40,471 nt of DNA from Roseivivax sediminis (GCF_900112685.1 NZ_FOMS01000022.1:1-40471), one strand, 5' to 3'. Counted from the first letter of the stretch, positions 25,171-34,455 are shown. The notes: generated by a model not told the origin, from the letters alone. Numbers and translations are program-made.

Positions 25171-25613
25171 GCGTGTCCCGCCAGCCCTGCGCTGCCTTCT
25201 CCGAACCGGTGACAAGTGGCGAGGGCGCTTACGGGGGTACCGCTGGTTGGGCCGGTCATCCGCGACCATTGACCATCCCGAAAGGTCTCCGGGGGGCTGT
25301 GTCACAGACTGGCGATTTCATAGCACTTTCGGGCGTGATGCACGTCCGCTGCCGAGACACACCAGCGCGAACACGGCACGAGGATGAAGACAGGCGGCGT
25401 TCATCGCATGTCGCGCGTTACCATCCGCCGCGAGACCGAAGTACGGCGCCGAGATAGGGGCGAGTCTCAGGGCCGCTCCGGACTTCGTGGCCGCGGCCAT
25501 GACCGACCGGAACAACGCCACCGCCGAGGTGCCCATGTCGAGACCGCAGAAGACGCGCGAGAGGGTTGCCTTCCGCCGATCAGGACGAACGTTGCCGTGC
25601 CGGAAAATACCTG
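25171..25613. other. 443-base gap without a recognised gene
   Basis: No gene can be supported here. A minus-strand open frame runs from about 25614 down to 25318 and has a hydrophobic stretch (MGTSAVALFRSVMAAATKSG), so it could be a decayed membrane protein fragment. No family was recognised and no ribosome site precedes its ATG. The rest has no clear feature. Confidence 0.4.
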
Positions 25614-25635
25614 AGTGAAATGGTATTGCTTCACT
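25614..25635. promoter_or_regulatory. AGTGAA-N10-TTCACT inverted repeat before the iron-type transporter
   Basis: A perfect 6-base dyad, AGTGAA (25614-25619) and TTCACT (25630-25635), has a 10-base centre. It lies 57-78 bases before the binding-protein start, in a locally A+T-richer stretch. It is placed like an operator. It does not match the Fur or Irr consensus I know, so the regulator is open. Confidence 0.4.
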
Positions 25636-25691
25636 GCCGGGGCCATTCTAGGAGCAGGGCCAGGCAGTGTTCAGACGGAAGCGATCGCAGC

Positions 25692-26705
25692 ATGAGACTC
25701 CAGACCTTCTTCTTGGTCACCAGTGTAACCGTCAGCTTTGCAGCGCACGCGGCGAAAGCAGATCCGACCTCCTATCCTCTCGAAATCGAGAATTGCGGGC
25801 ATACCGTAACCTTCGAGAACGCGCCGGAGAACGCGGTCGCGCTTGGCCAGAACAGCGCCGAGATCATGCTCATGCTGGGGCTCGAGGACCGCATGGCGGC
25901 AACGGCCTTCTGGCCGAACGAGGTTCTGCCCGAACTGGCCGAGGCAAACGCCGAGGTGGAGCTTCTGACAGTCGAGTTCCCGACGCTGGAAGCGGTGCTG
26001 GCCAAGCAGCCGGATTTCGTCGCCGCCATGCTGGTGACGCTACTGGGGCCGGACAGCAAGGTTGCCAAGCGCGAGGATTTCCATCGTCTGGACATTCCCA
26101 CCTACCTGTCGCCGAGCGCGTGTTCGGTCTCGGAAGTTTCCACCGATATCTACGGTGCCCGCGACGAGCTCTGGACCATGGATCAGCTCTACAAGGAGAT
26201 CGAGGACCTGTCCCGGATCTTCGACGTCGCCGATCGTGGCGAGGCGGTGATCGCGGACCTGAAAGCGCGCGAGGCGGCCCTGCGCGACCGGTTCGAGGAT
26301 CGCGAGGACCTGTCTTTCCTGTTCTGGTTCTCCAGCCCGTCGCCGGAAGACGATGCCTATCTGGCCGGCGGCAACGGCCCGTCGACCTACATCGCCGACC
26401 TTCTGGGCGGCTCGAACGCCATCAAGGCCGAGACCGAATGGCCGACCCTCGGATGGGAAGGCATTATGGCCGCCGACCCGACGGTGATCGTCGCGGCGCA
26501 AGTCGACCGCGAGCGCTGGAGCCTCGATGAGGCCGAGAACAAGATCGCGTTTCTGGAGTCCGATCCCATCGTCAGCCAGATGGAGGCCGTGCGGAAGGGC
26601 CGCATCGTCGTGATGCCGGGTGCCGCGACCAATGCCAGCATCCAGACGCTCTACGGGGCCGAAACGGTGGCAGAGCAGCTCGACGAGCTCGACCTCCCGA
26701 AATGA
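25692..26705 (+). CDS. Periplasmic binding protein of a siderophore/heme/B12-type importer
   Basis: This 337-residue type III (FepB/BtuF-like) binding protein has a signal peptide (MRLQTFFLVTSVTVSFAAHA) with likely cleavage near residue 21-25. The mature start 'YPLEIENCGHTVTFENAPEN' is the usual first strand of iron-chelate binding proteins. 'AVALGQNSAEIMLMLGLEDR' and 'TLEAVLAKQPDFVAAM' follow the family pattern, and 'NGPSTYIADLLGGSNAI' opens the second lobe. The ATG at 25692 was chosen because the signal begins there. It overlaps the permease gene by ATGA. Fe-siderophore is the likeliest cargo; heme, B12 or another metal complex remain possible. Confidence 0.88.
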   Translation: MRLQTFFLVTSVTVSFAAHAAKADPTSYPLEIENCGHTVTFENAPENAVALGQNSAEIMLMLGLEDRMAATAFWPNEVLPELAEANAEVELLTVEFPTLEAVLAKQPDFVAAMLVTLLGPDSKVAKREDFHRLDIPTYLSPSACSVSEVSTDIYGARDELWTMDQLYKEIEDLSRIFDVADRGEAVIADLKAREAALRDRFEDREDLSFLFWFSSPSPEDDAYLAGGNGPSTYIADLLGGSNAIKAETEWPTLGWEGIMAADPTVIVAAQVDRERWSLDEAENKIAFLESDPIVSQMEAVRKGRIVVMPGAATNASIQTLYGAETVAEQLDELDLPK

Positions 26706-27739
26706 CCGCAGGCGTTCCGGATGGCAGCGCCGTGCGGCTTGCGCTTCTGACCCTGGTCTCGGCGGCGGCGCTGGCCTTCGCCATCGCGGTGGCCACCGCC
26801 ATCGGCGACTACACGATCGGTCTGGGAACCGTCTTCCTGGCGATCGGCAACGGTCTGGGCCTGACCGGTGCCGAACTTCCACCGATCGAGGAGAGCGTGG
26901 TCTGGGACCTGCGGCTCAGCCGTGCGCTGGTCGCGGCGCTGGCCGGGGCGGGCCTGGCGCTTTGCGGGGCGATCCTGCAGGCACTGCTGCGCAACCCGCT
27001 GGCCGAACCCTTCGTGCTGGGTATCTCGGCGGGGGCCTCGACGGGCGGCGTCTGCGTGATCGTACTCGGCATCGGAGCGGGCAGCCTGACGCTGTCGGCC
27101 GGCGCCTTCGCGGGCGCCTTTGCCGCCTTCGGCGTGGTGGCACTGTTGTCGAACGGGGCGACGAGCGGGCCGAACCACACCATCCTGGCCGGCGTGGCCG
27201 CATCGCAGCTTTTCAACGCTCTGACCTCCTACATCGTGACGACCTCGGGAAACGCCGAGCAGGCCCGCAACGTGATGTTCTGGCTTCTGGGCAGCTTCGG
27301 CGGCGTGCGCTGGCCGGACTTCCAGCTGCTGCTGGTAGTAGTGCCGATGGGATTGGCCGTCTGCATCTACCTGGCGCGCGCGCTTGACGCGTTCACCTTC
27401 GGCGACGAGGACGCTGCCGCGCTCGGGGTGCCGGTGGGGCGCATCCGTCTGGCGCTGTTCGCGGTGACGGCAGTGATGACGGCGACGATCGTCAGCATGG
27501 TCGGCGCAATCGGGTTCGTTGGCCTCGTCGTGCCCCATGCGGCACGGTATGTCGTGGGACCGATGCACATGCGTCTCCTGCCGGCCTGTGCGATCATCGG
27601 TGCGATCTTCATGGTCACCGCCGACATCGTCTCGCGGGTGATCGTGGCACAGCAGACCATTCCCATCGGGGTCGTCACCGCGCTTGTGGGCGTTCCCTTC
27701 TTTGCGCTCATCCTTTATCGAGCGAGGCCGCAGACATGA
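26702..27739 (+). CDS. FecCD-family ABC permease
   Basis: This 345-residue inner-membrane permease has about ten hydrophobic helices. Family blocks are 'VWDLRLSRALVAALAGAGLA', 'GAILQALLRNPLAEPFVLGI', 'GASTGGVCVIVLGIG', 'FWLLGSFGGVRWPDFQLLLV' and 'AIGFVGLVVPHAARYVVGPM', which are the standard FecCD signatures. The length is normal (about 330-350). It probably works as a homodimer because only one permease gene is present. Translation is coupled to both neighbours through 4-base overlaps. Confidence 0.93.
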   Translation: MTAGVPDGSAVRLALLTLVSAAALAFAIAVATAIGDYTIGLGTVFLAIGNGLGLTGAELPPIEESVVWDLRLSRALVAALAGAGLALCGAILQALLRNPLAEPFVLGISAGASTGGVCVIVLGIGAGSLTLSAGAFAGAFAAFGVVALLSNGATSGPNHTILAGVAASQLFNALTSYIVTTSGNAEQARNVMFWLLGSFGGVRWPDFQLLLVVVPMGLAVCIYLARALDAFTFGDEDAAALGVPVGRIRLALFAVTAVMTATIVSMVGAIGFVGLVVPHAARYVVGPMHMRLLPACAIIGAIFMVTADIVSRVIVAQQTIPIGVVTALVGVPFFALILYRARPQT

Positions 27740-28497
27740 GCGTGCTTGCCGAGAACCTCGACTGGGGCGTCGGCCGCAAGACCATCCTCCACGACGTCTC
27801 GATCTCGGTCGCACCGGGCGAGACGCTGGGGCTGGTCGGCCCGAACGGGTCGGGCAAGTCGTCGCTTCTGCGCCTGCTGGCCGGGCTGAAGCGGCCGCGC
27901 GCGGGACTGGTCACGATCAACGGGAAGAGCGTCGTACAGGTGCCGCGAAAGGCGCTGTCGCGCGAGGTTGCTTTCGTGCAGCAAAGCGCCGCCACAGAGA
28001 CCAGCGTCAGCGTCCTCGATGTGGTGCGGCTGGGCCGCACGCCGCACCGGTCGGCCCTGTCGGGCTGGTCGGCCGAGGATGAGGCCGCCGTCACCGAGGC
28101 GCTGACGCGGGTGGACATGCTGGGACATCGGGCGCAGTCATGGCAAACCCTGTCGGGTGGCGAGCGGCAGCGTGTCCATATCGCCCGGGCCCTCGCGCAG
28201 TCGCCGCGCGTGATGTTTCTCGACGAGCCGACGAACCACCTCGACATCCACCACCAGATCGAGATCTTGCGCATGGTCCGCGATCTCGACCTGACCAGCG
28301 TCATCGCGCTGCACGACCTCAATCTGGCGGCCATGTTCTGCGACAAGATCGTGGTCATGCGGTCGGGATCCGTGTTCGCCTCGGGTACGCCGGCGGAGGT
28401 GCTGACGGAGGAACTTCTTCGCGAAGTCTTTCGCGTGACGGCGGAGGTCAACTGCATCACTCCCGGTGCCGGACCACATATCCGCTTCACGCCATGA
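27736..28497 (+). CDS. ABC ATPase of the siderophore/heme/B12-type importer
   Basis: This 253-residue ATPase has Walker A 'GPNGSGKSSLLRLL' (residues ~36-49), signature 'LSGGERQRVHIARALAQSPR', Walker B 'VMFLDEPTNHLDI' and H-loop 'VIALHDLNLAAMFCD'. These are typical of the FecE/FepC/BtuD group. It completes the binding protein-permease-ATPase operon 25692-28497. No outer-membrane receptor gene is in the window. Confidence 0.94.
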   Translation: MSVLAENLDWGVGRKTILHDVSISVAPGETLGLVGPNGSGKSSLLRLLAGLKRPRAGLVTINGKSVVQVPRKALSREVAFVQQSAATETSVSVLDVVRLGRTPHRSALSGWSAEDEAAVTEALTRVDMLGHRAQSWQTLSGGERQRVHIARALAQSPRVMFLDEPTNHLDIHHQIEILRMVRDLDLTSVIALHDLNLAAMFCDKIVVMRSGSVFASGTPAEVLTEELLREVFRVTAEVNCITPGAGPHIRFTP

Positions 28498-28866
28498 CCA
28501 TGACGATGCCCGGCATATCCGCCGCCCTGCGGGCCGCGGCGGCAGTCGGCCGCTCTTGAAGCCAACCCTCCTCGGCGATGTCGACAGGCCGCGAGGCGAA
28601 AGACCGTCTCGGTCTCGCCGTTCGTGTCCCAGCCGCTCTTGCCTTTGCGATCATGGGGGGCGGCATCGGGGCCCATGGCATGCGGGGCCCGTAGGACGGA
28701 TCGCGGGGCTGTCGGGCCGCGGCCGCATATCGGGTTCCGGCGATGGCGCGGGGCGTGCACTGATGGGCTTGCGACCCGGTGCCCCGTCGGGGGGAGATTT
28801 CTGGCATGGCGTCACCCCACGCATGCCTTGACAGCCATAGGTAGAGCGACGGCGGAATGTAAGCAG
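28498..28866. other. Gap before the edd remnant, no supported gene
   Basis: About 370 bases lie between the ATPase stop and the edd fragment. A 38-codon frame from 28578 (MSTGREAKDRLGLAVRVPAA) has a hydrophobic centre, but no ribosome site and no recognised relative. The opposite strand also has an open frame. Nothing here is convincing; the sequence looks like decayed DNA. Confidence 0.4.
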
Positions 28867-29108
28867 GCGCATGCCTACGCCGCGATGGGCGACGACACGG
28901 ACGCGCTCGCCGGCAGCCGGGCGCCCAATATCGGTATCGTCACCGCCTGCAACGACATGCTCTCGGCGTACCAGCCGTTCGAGGTCTTCCCGGCCCTGAT
29001 CCGGGAAGCCGCGCCCAGGGCGGCACCGCGCAGGTCGCGGGCGGCCTGCCGGCGATGTGCGAGGGCGTCATCCAGGGCCAGGTGGGAATGGAACTGTCGC
29101 TCTTCTCA
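28867..29108 (+). pseudogene. edd: Fragment of 6-phosphogluconate dehydratase (edd remnant)
   Basis: This fragment covers roughly residues 50-140 of the ~600-residue Entner-Doudoroff enzyme Edd. The first piece reads '[15 protein letters not shown]', '[20 protein letters not shown]' and 'FPALIREAA'. Near 29010 the frame shifts, and the match continues in another frame with '[20 protein letters not shown]' and '[12 protein letters not shown]', then stops at a TGA (29118). The flanks on both sides do not match Edd, so both ends are lost. It marks an old deletion or insertion event beside the iron operon. It cannot make a working enzyme. Confidence 0.85.
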
Positions 29109-29750
29109 GCAGGAGGTTGAAGCAGCGGCCGCACGCACCTGCGTCGGCGGCGTGGCGGCAGCCGGCGCCCTTCTTGGTCCGAAGACTTTCGCAATATCGA
29201 CGGGTGTCGTTTCCTGGCAAGTATGCTGGGAACTGGGCCGACCTGCGCGTGGCTGAATGCCTGGGTAACCGCAAACGACAGGCAATCTCTCAAATCAAAG
29301 TGTTACAAGCGTTGTGAGCTTCTTTGGAATACCGAGACAATTGGCGGTGGGGCGGAAGGTTTTGACAATTGACCGTATCGTTGCACTGACACACCGGCAT
29401 CAAGGTCTCGAGTTCAATCTCTTCATGTCCGATCATTTTCCCGAATAATTTTCCGAAATCCGGATGGTTGGCAGAAAGGCTCGCCGCCGACGGTCCTGCA
29501 GGCGACCCATTCGTCCGTTTCAGGCTGCCTCCGGACTTTGTCTGAATCACTTTGCCAAGGCTGGGTCCGCGGACCATGCGCGGACATCGTGCAATCCTGA
29601 GGGGGTGCGCTTCGTTATTCTGACCCCTTTGACGTGTGTCGCCGATTGGGCCGACACGAGACACGTTCCGAGTCCGGTCATTTTTGTTGACGGCGGTACG
29701 GCCTTGTGGGCCAATTCCACCCATACTTGAACATATTTTAGGAGCGCTTC
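29109..29750. other. Gap upstream of the first RTX gene
   Basis: This stretch of 642 bases has no supported gene. It is less GC-rich than the rest of the window, most clearly from 29300 to 29460 and again from 29690 to 29745. The last part should hold the promoter of the RTX gene. The ribosome site AGGAG is at 29741-29745, 5 bases before the ATG. Open frames on both strands (for example 29290-29724 minus) show no recognised similarity. Confidence 0.5.
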
Positions 29751-32700
29751 ATGCCCAGCTTCATTTCTGTAGCCACGTCCCCGGCAGACGAATCCATCGG
29801 CAGCGGTTTCGGCGGAAGCCTTGAATGGCGCGTCGAGTTGTCCGAGGCGGCGTCGGACACGGTGTTCATCCCCTACAGGCTCTTTCCCGGTACGGCACAG
29901 ATCGACGTCGATATTCCCACCTCGCAGGGCACGCTGACGTTCTCTCCGGGTACGCTGACCCAGACGCTGAGCATCAGTGCCAGGAGCGACAGCGTGATCG
30001 AGACCGATGAGTCGGTCGTGGTCGAGTTCTACGATCCCGTGGGCGCGGAGTTCTTCGGCGACAATCAGACGTTGCGGGTGACGAATTTCATCCTTGACGA
30101 CGACGGTTCGGACACCGACCGCGCGATGCTGGTGTCCTCGCCGGTGATCGTGGAAGGCGATGGCGGCACGCGCGAGGCGGTGTTCACCGTCTCGATCTCG
30201 GAGGCGTTCTCGAGCGTCGAGACATTCGCGTACAGCACCCGGAACGGCACGGCGAGTGCGGGGAGCGACTACACCGCGAAATCTGGCAATGTGCGCTTCG
30301 TTCCCGGCCAGACCGAGGCCGAGATACGGATCGACATCTCGGGCGACAACGCTGTGGAGCCCAGCGAGTATTTCCACCTCGTCGTGGAGACCGATGCGCG
30401 CATCGCGGACGGCGGCATCGGGGCGACGGGGCGGGCCACCATCCTCGACGACGACGCGGGTGGCGCGGGGCCGACGGTGTCGCTCGCCGCAACGGGAGCG
30501 GTGGAATCGATCGGATCCGGTTTCGGCGGCATCGCGACCTTCGTGGTCCGGCTCTCCGAAGCGTCCGACGACGCGGTCACTGTAGGTTATCGCACCTTTC
30601 AGGGCACCGCGCAGAAGCATATCGACTACCCCCCGCAGGCCGACCGGCTGACCTTCGCCCCCGGCGAGACCTGGAAGGTCGTCACCGTGCGTGTGGACAG
30701 TGACGGCATCTTCGAGCCCGACGAGTCCTTCGGGCTGGAGCTGTTCGACGTCTCCGGCGGCGCCCTGGCGGGCGACGCGCCACTTCTGCGGGAGACGGCG
30801 TTCATCCTCGACGACGACGGCACCGGGATCGACCGGGGCCTGCACGTGTCCTCGCCCGTCCTCGTCGAGGGGGACAGCGGCTCGCAGAGGGCGCTGTTCG
30901 ACATCACGATCTCCGAGCCGTCCGCCACCGCGCTGAGCTTCGATTACGCGACGCAGGGGGCGGGCGCGCGCGCCGGGTCCGACTTCACTCAGACGTCGGG
31001 CACGGTCACATTCGCACCGGGCCAGACCCGCGCCACCGTCGCGGTGGCCGTCTCGGGCGACACCGCGCGGGAGCCGACGGAATTCGTGCAGCTTGCGGTC
31101 ACACCGACCGGTGCGCTCGGCGACGGCGGGGCAGGGGCCGTGGGCCTGGCGACGATCCTGGACGACGACGGCGGCGCGTTGCCGGTGCTCTCCACGTCGC
31201 CGGCGGTGGTGCGGGAATCGATCGGCTCGGGCTTCGGTGGCACCCTCAGCCTTGTCGTGACGCTCTCGGAGCCGTCGTCCGACGCCGTGACGGTGAGCTA
31301 CCGGACGCTGGGCGCGACGGCGACGAGCCATATCGACTTTCCGCGCGGGGGCGATACGCTGACCTTCGCACCGGGGGAGACCTCGAAGACCGTCAATCTG
31401 CGAGTCCTCAGCGACAACGCGTTCGAGGACGACGAGGCGCTGTTCTTCGAGTTCTTCGACATCGCCGGCGCGACGTTCGCGGGCGGCGCCAAGGTCTTGC
31501 GGGAGACGGCGTTCATCCTCGATGACGACGATCCGGGCCTCTCGCGATCCTTGCAGGTGTCCGAACCGGTACTCTTGGAAGGTGACGCGGGCACTTCCAT
31601 CGCCCGCTTCGAGCTGACGCTGTCGCGTCCGGTCGAGGCGTCGACGAGCTTTGACTGGGCGACGGCGGACAGCAGTGCCGAGGCCGGGTCGGACTATACC
31701 GCCGCCTCCGGAACCGTGACCTTCGCACCGGGACAGACGCGCGCCTTCGTTGACGTCAGGGTCTCGGGCGACACCGCGTCCGAGGCGACCGAGTTCTTCC
31801 AGCTTTCGGTGACGCCGACGAGCGCTCTGGGCGACGGCGGCGCGGGTGCCACGGGGCGCGCGTTCCTCATCGACGACGACGGCGAAGACGGGCTGCCGAC
31901 GATCTCCATCGCCTCCACCGATACGCGGGAATCGATCGGCTCGGGCTTCGGCGGTACCATCGACTTCGTGGTGACGCTGTCGGAACCGGCGGAGGATACC
32001 GTCACCGTCCAGTATCGCTCGGTCGACCGGACCACGAGTGCCGGCACCGATTATGCCGCGTTCGAAGGCACGGTGACATTCGCGCCCGGCGAGACGTCGA
32101 AAACGATCTCTCCGCGCGTGACGAGCGACAACGTTGACGAGGACGACGAGTCGTTCTCGGTCGAGCTGTTCTCGCCCACTGGCGCCGTGCTGGCCGGCGG
32201 AGTTCCGGTTCTGACCGAAGCCGCCTTCATCATCGACGATGACGGGGTGGGGCTCGACCGGGCGCTGCACGTATCGGACGTCTTCATCACGGAGCCGGTG
32301 TCGGGCACCGCCACCGCGACCTTCGAAATCCGCCTGTCGCGCGCTTTCGACACTGCGACGACACTCGACTACGAGACGGTGGCGGGCTCCGCCTCCGCCG
32401 GCAGCGATTACACACCGGCTTCGGGTTCGATCACCTTCCTCCCGGGGCAGATCGAAGCCGCCGTCAACGTGACCGTCCGGTCCGACAACGACTTCACGGA
32501 AAGCCCGGAGACGTTCCTGCTGTCGATCCCGGCGCTGCCGTCGACAGTTGCGGGGGGTGCGGCGGGCTCGCTCGGCACCGCGACCATCCGGCAGCCCCCG
32601 GTTCCGCGGCCGCCCGAAGGGGAGGTCGTCATCAACGGCATCCGCCGCAGTGGCGAGACGCTGGAGCTCGACCTTTCGGATCTGAGCGACCCCAACGGCC

Positions 32701-33740
32701 TCGGCGCCTTCAGCTACCAGTGGCAGCGCAACGGGGTCGCCATCGCCGATGCCACCGCCGCGAGCTATACGCTGGTGCCGGGAGATGTCGGATCGTCGGT
32801 CTCGGTGGTGGTCAGCTACACCGACGGGCTGGGCACCGAGGAGGCCGTGTCAGCCAGCGCCGGGACGATCGACGTGGCTGCGCCCACGGCCGGGGACGAC
32901 TCGATCGTTGGCGGACCGCTCGACGACCGCGTGGAAGGCGGAGACGGCAACGACACGCTCGAAGGCGCGGACGGGGACGACGGCGTCCTCGGCCAGGCCG
33001 GCAACGACAACCTCTTCGGCGGCCCCGGCGACGACAACATCGCCGGATCGGACGGCAACGACCTCGTGGTCGGCGGGCCGGGCGACGACTTTCTCGGCGG
33101 CGGAGAGGGCAGTGACACGATGCTCGGCCAGGCCGGGAACGACACCCTCGGCGGCGGCTTCGGAGACGACGAGATCGACGGTGGGGCCGGCGACGACGTG
33201 GCGGCGGGCGGACCCGGCGACGACCGCATGGTGGGCGGAGACGGCGGCGACACGATGGGCGGCTCCTTCGGTGCGGATACCGTTCTCGGGGAAGGCGGCG
33301 CCGACAGCCTCGGCGGCGGCACCGGAACCGACAGCCTGTCTGGCGGAGCGGGGGCGGACTCGATCGGCGGCGGTGAGGGCAACGACACGGTCGAGGGCGG
33401 CGGCGGGAACGATTTCCTTGCCGGCGGCGGCCGCGACGACGTTGTCGACGGCGGCGCAGGTGACGATACGATCAATGGCGGCGAAGGCAGTGACACCCTG
33501 ACCGGTGGCGCCGGTGCGGACGTCTTCATCTTCCGTGATTTCGTGGCGGGCGATGCCGACGTCATCACTGACTTCGTGGACGGTGTGGACCGGATCACGA
33601 TCGTCGGTCAGGGCGGCTTCAGAGCGTTGACCATTGACGACGGTGCTGCCGGAGCGGTGGTCACGACCGGTGGAACCACGATCACGTTCAGCGGGCTTGA
33701 AGCGGCAGACCTTGGGCCGGAGGACTTCGCTTTCCTGTGA
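29751..33740 (+). CDS. Large RTX protein with eight Calx-beta-like modules
   Basis: This 1329-residue protein is probably exported by a type I system, as it has no N-terminal signal. Residues 1-~945 hold four tandem pairs of Calx-beta-like domains, each ending in an acidic D-D-D-G-type turn. Pair starts are marked by E-S-I-G-S-G-F-G-G at residues 14, 252, 489 and 727, and the second members start near 128, 365, 602 and 839. Residues ~945-1045 are Ig-like ('FSYQWQRNGVAIADATAASY'). Residues ~1046-1260 are RTX nonapeptides (G-G-x-G-x-D-x-x-x), which bind calcium. The last ~70 residues should hold the secretion signal. No enzymatic domain is visible, so an adhesin or matrix role is likely (inference). 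Confidence 0.9.
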   Translation: MPSFISVATSPADESIGSGFGGSLEWRVELSEAASDTVFIPYRLFPGTAQIDVDIPTSQGTLTFSPGTLTQTLSISARSDSVIETDESVVVEFYDPVGAEFFGDNQTLRVTNFILDDDGSDTDRAMLVSSPVIVEGDGGTREAVFTVSISEAFSSVETFAYSTRNGTASAGSDYTAKSGNVRFVPGQTEAEIRIDISGDNAVEPSEYFHLVVETDARIADGGIGATGRATILDDDAGGAGPTVSLAATGAVESIGSGFGGIATFVVRLSEASDDAVTVGYRTFQGTAQKHIDYPPQADRLTFAPGETWKVVTVRVDSDGIFEPDESFGLELFDVSGGALAGDAPLLRETAFILDDDGTGIDRGLHVSSPVLVEGDSGSQRALFDITISEPSATALSFDYATQGAGARAGSDFTQTSGTVTFAPGQTRATVAVAVSGDTAREPTEFVQLAVTPTGALGDGGAGAVGLATILDDDGGALPVLSTSPAVVRESIGSGFGGTLSLVVTLSEPSSDAVTVSYRTLGATATSHIDFPRGGDTLTFAPGETSKTVNLRVLSDNAFEDDEALFFEFFDIAGATFAGGAKVLRETAFILDDDDPGLSRSLQVSEPVLLEGDAGTSIARFELTLSRPVEASTSFDWATADSSAEAGSDYTAASGTVTFAPGQTRAFVDVRVSGDTASEATEFFQLSVTPTSALGDGGAGATGRAFLIDDDGEDGLPTISIASTDTRESIGSGFGGTIDFVVTLSEPAEDTVTVQYRSVDRTTSAGTDYAAFEGTVTFAPGETSKTISPRVTSDNVDEDDESFSVELFSPTGAVLAGGVPVLTEAAFIIDDDGVGLDRALHVSDVFITEPVSGTATATFEIRLSRAFDTATTLDYETVAGSASAGSDYTPASGSITFLPGQIEAAVNVTVRSDNDFTESPETFLLSIPALPSTVAGGAAGSLGTATIRQPPVPRPPEGEVVINGIRRSGETLELDLSDLSDPNGLGAFSYQWQRNGVAIADATAASYTLVPGDVGSSVSVVVSYTDGLGTEEAVSASAGTIDVAAPTAGDDSIVGGPLDDRVEGGDGNDTLEGADGDDGVLGQAGNDNLFGGPGDDNIAGSDGNDLVVGGPGDDFLGGGEGSDTMLGQAGNDTLGGGFGDDEIDGGAGDDVAAGGPGDDRMVGGDGGDTMGGSFGADTVLGEGGADSLGGGTGTDSLSGGAGADSIGGGEGNDTVEGGGGNDFLAGGGRDDVVDGGAGDDTINGGEGSDTLTGGAGADVFIFRDFVAGDADVITDFVDGVDRITIVGQGGFRALTIDDGAAGAVVTTGGTTITFSGLEAADLGPEDFAFL
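29790..32600 (+). repeat. Four tandem ~712-base units encoding Calx-beta pairs
   Basis: Units begin at 29790, 30504, 31215 and 31929, giving periods of 714, 711 and 714 bases. Each encodes a module headed by E-S-I-G-S-G-F-G-G followed by one headed by a V-S-S-P-V-like strand and E-G-D. Inner parts such as F-A-P-G-E-T and L-R-E-T-A-F-I-L-D-D-D recur in every unit. The first unit is the most diverged. This is duplication of a two-domain block, not of single domains. Confidence 0.85.
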
Positions 33741-33832
33741 GGTCAATGCCACTTCGTCAACGTCTCGGGCCTGCCGCTATCGGCTGGTCCGGTATCAGTC
33801 TAGGTGGATGACGGGTCTCGGCGCCAGGGCGT

Positions 33833-34384
33833 ATGCCTGTGGCGCTGAGGGCCGACAGCCTTGTCGGCCAATCGGAAGACGACACGATCGTGGGCAAAGA
33901 CGGCGCCCAAACGGTCCGGGGCAATGGCGGTAATGATGTCATCAGCGGCAACTCCGGCAATGACGAGTTGAGCGGCGGCGCTGGAGACGACGTGCTGGCG
34001 GGGGCGACGGGAACGACGCTGTGGCCGGTGGCGAGGGCGATGACCGCCACGGTGGCGGCGAGGGTCGCGACACGCTTCGCGGCGAGGCCGGCGACGATAC
34101 GGTGGGCGGCGGCGCGGGACAGGACGTCTTTGTCTTCACCGAATTCTCCGCCGGGGAAACCGACCTGATCCGCAATTTCGTAGATGGTAAGGACAGCTTC
34201 CGCATGACGGGGGTGCAGAATTGCGCCGCGCACGGGGCTCGCGGGTCGGGTCGATACCTTGAGCATCACCGACATGTCGGTGGACGGTGGGGCCGGAGTC
34301 GAGATGACCTACCAGGGTCAGACGATCCTGATAGCCGAGGTCAGTGCGACCGATCTCGGGGTTGAGGACTTCATCGTTCCGTGA
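33833..34384 (+). pseudogene. Broken 3' copy of an RTX gene (two frameshifts)
   Basis: Only the RTX part and tail of a protein remain. The frame from 33833 gives '[14 protein letters not shown]', '[20 protein letters not shown]' and 'GDDVLAG'. Near 34002 the match moves to another frame ('[20 protein letters not shown]', '[17 protein letters not shown]'). Near 34225 it moves back ('TGLAGRVDTLSITDMSVDGG', 'MTYQGQTILIAEVSATDLGV'). The tail is closely similar to the ends of the two RTX genes that follow. No ribosome site precedes it. It looks like a remnant of a duplicated neighbour. Confidence 0.85.
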
Positions 34385-34455
34385 CGCGCGGCGCGGCAGT
34401 CTTTACTCAAGTGGTGTTTTCGGCCGGTCGAGACGATGCGAAGGAGACGTGAGAG

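Noticed and set aside
25692-28497. The importer considered as a dedicated B12 (BtuFCD) system because of the riboswitch elsewhere in the window.
   Set aside because: No cobalamin riboswitch precedes this operon and no B12-specific residue pattern could be recognised; an iron-chelate-type importer is the safer call.
28578-28694. A 38-codon frame with a hydrophobic centre, considered as a small membrane protein.
   Set aside because: No ribosome site, no recognised relative, and it lies in a stretch that looks decayed.
29547-32270. A 907-codon open frame on the minus strand opposite the first RTX gene, and similar long frames at 32816-33752.
   Set aside because: It is the mirror of GC-rich, repetitive coding sequence with strong third-position bias. 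It has no family similarity and no ribosome site, while the plus-strand frame shows clear Calx-beta and RTX domains.
32890-33530. Short regularly spaced repeats that might be taken for a CRISPR array or minisatellite.
   Set aside because: The period is 27 bases in frame and encodes G-G-x-G-x-D-x-x-x calcium-binding repeats. There are no unique spacers of constant length and no cas genes.
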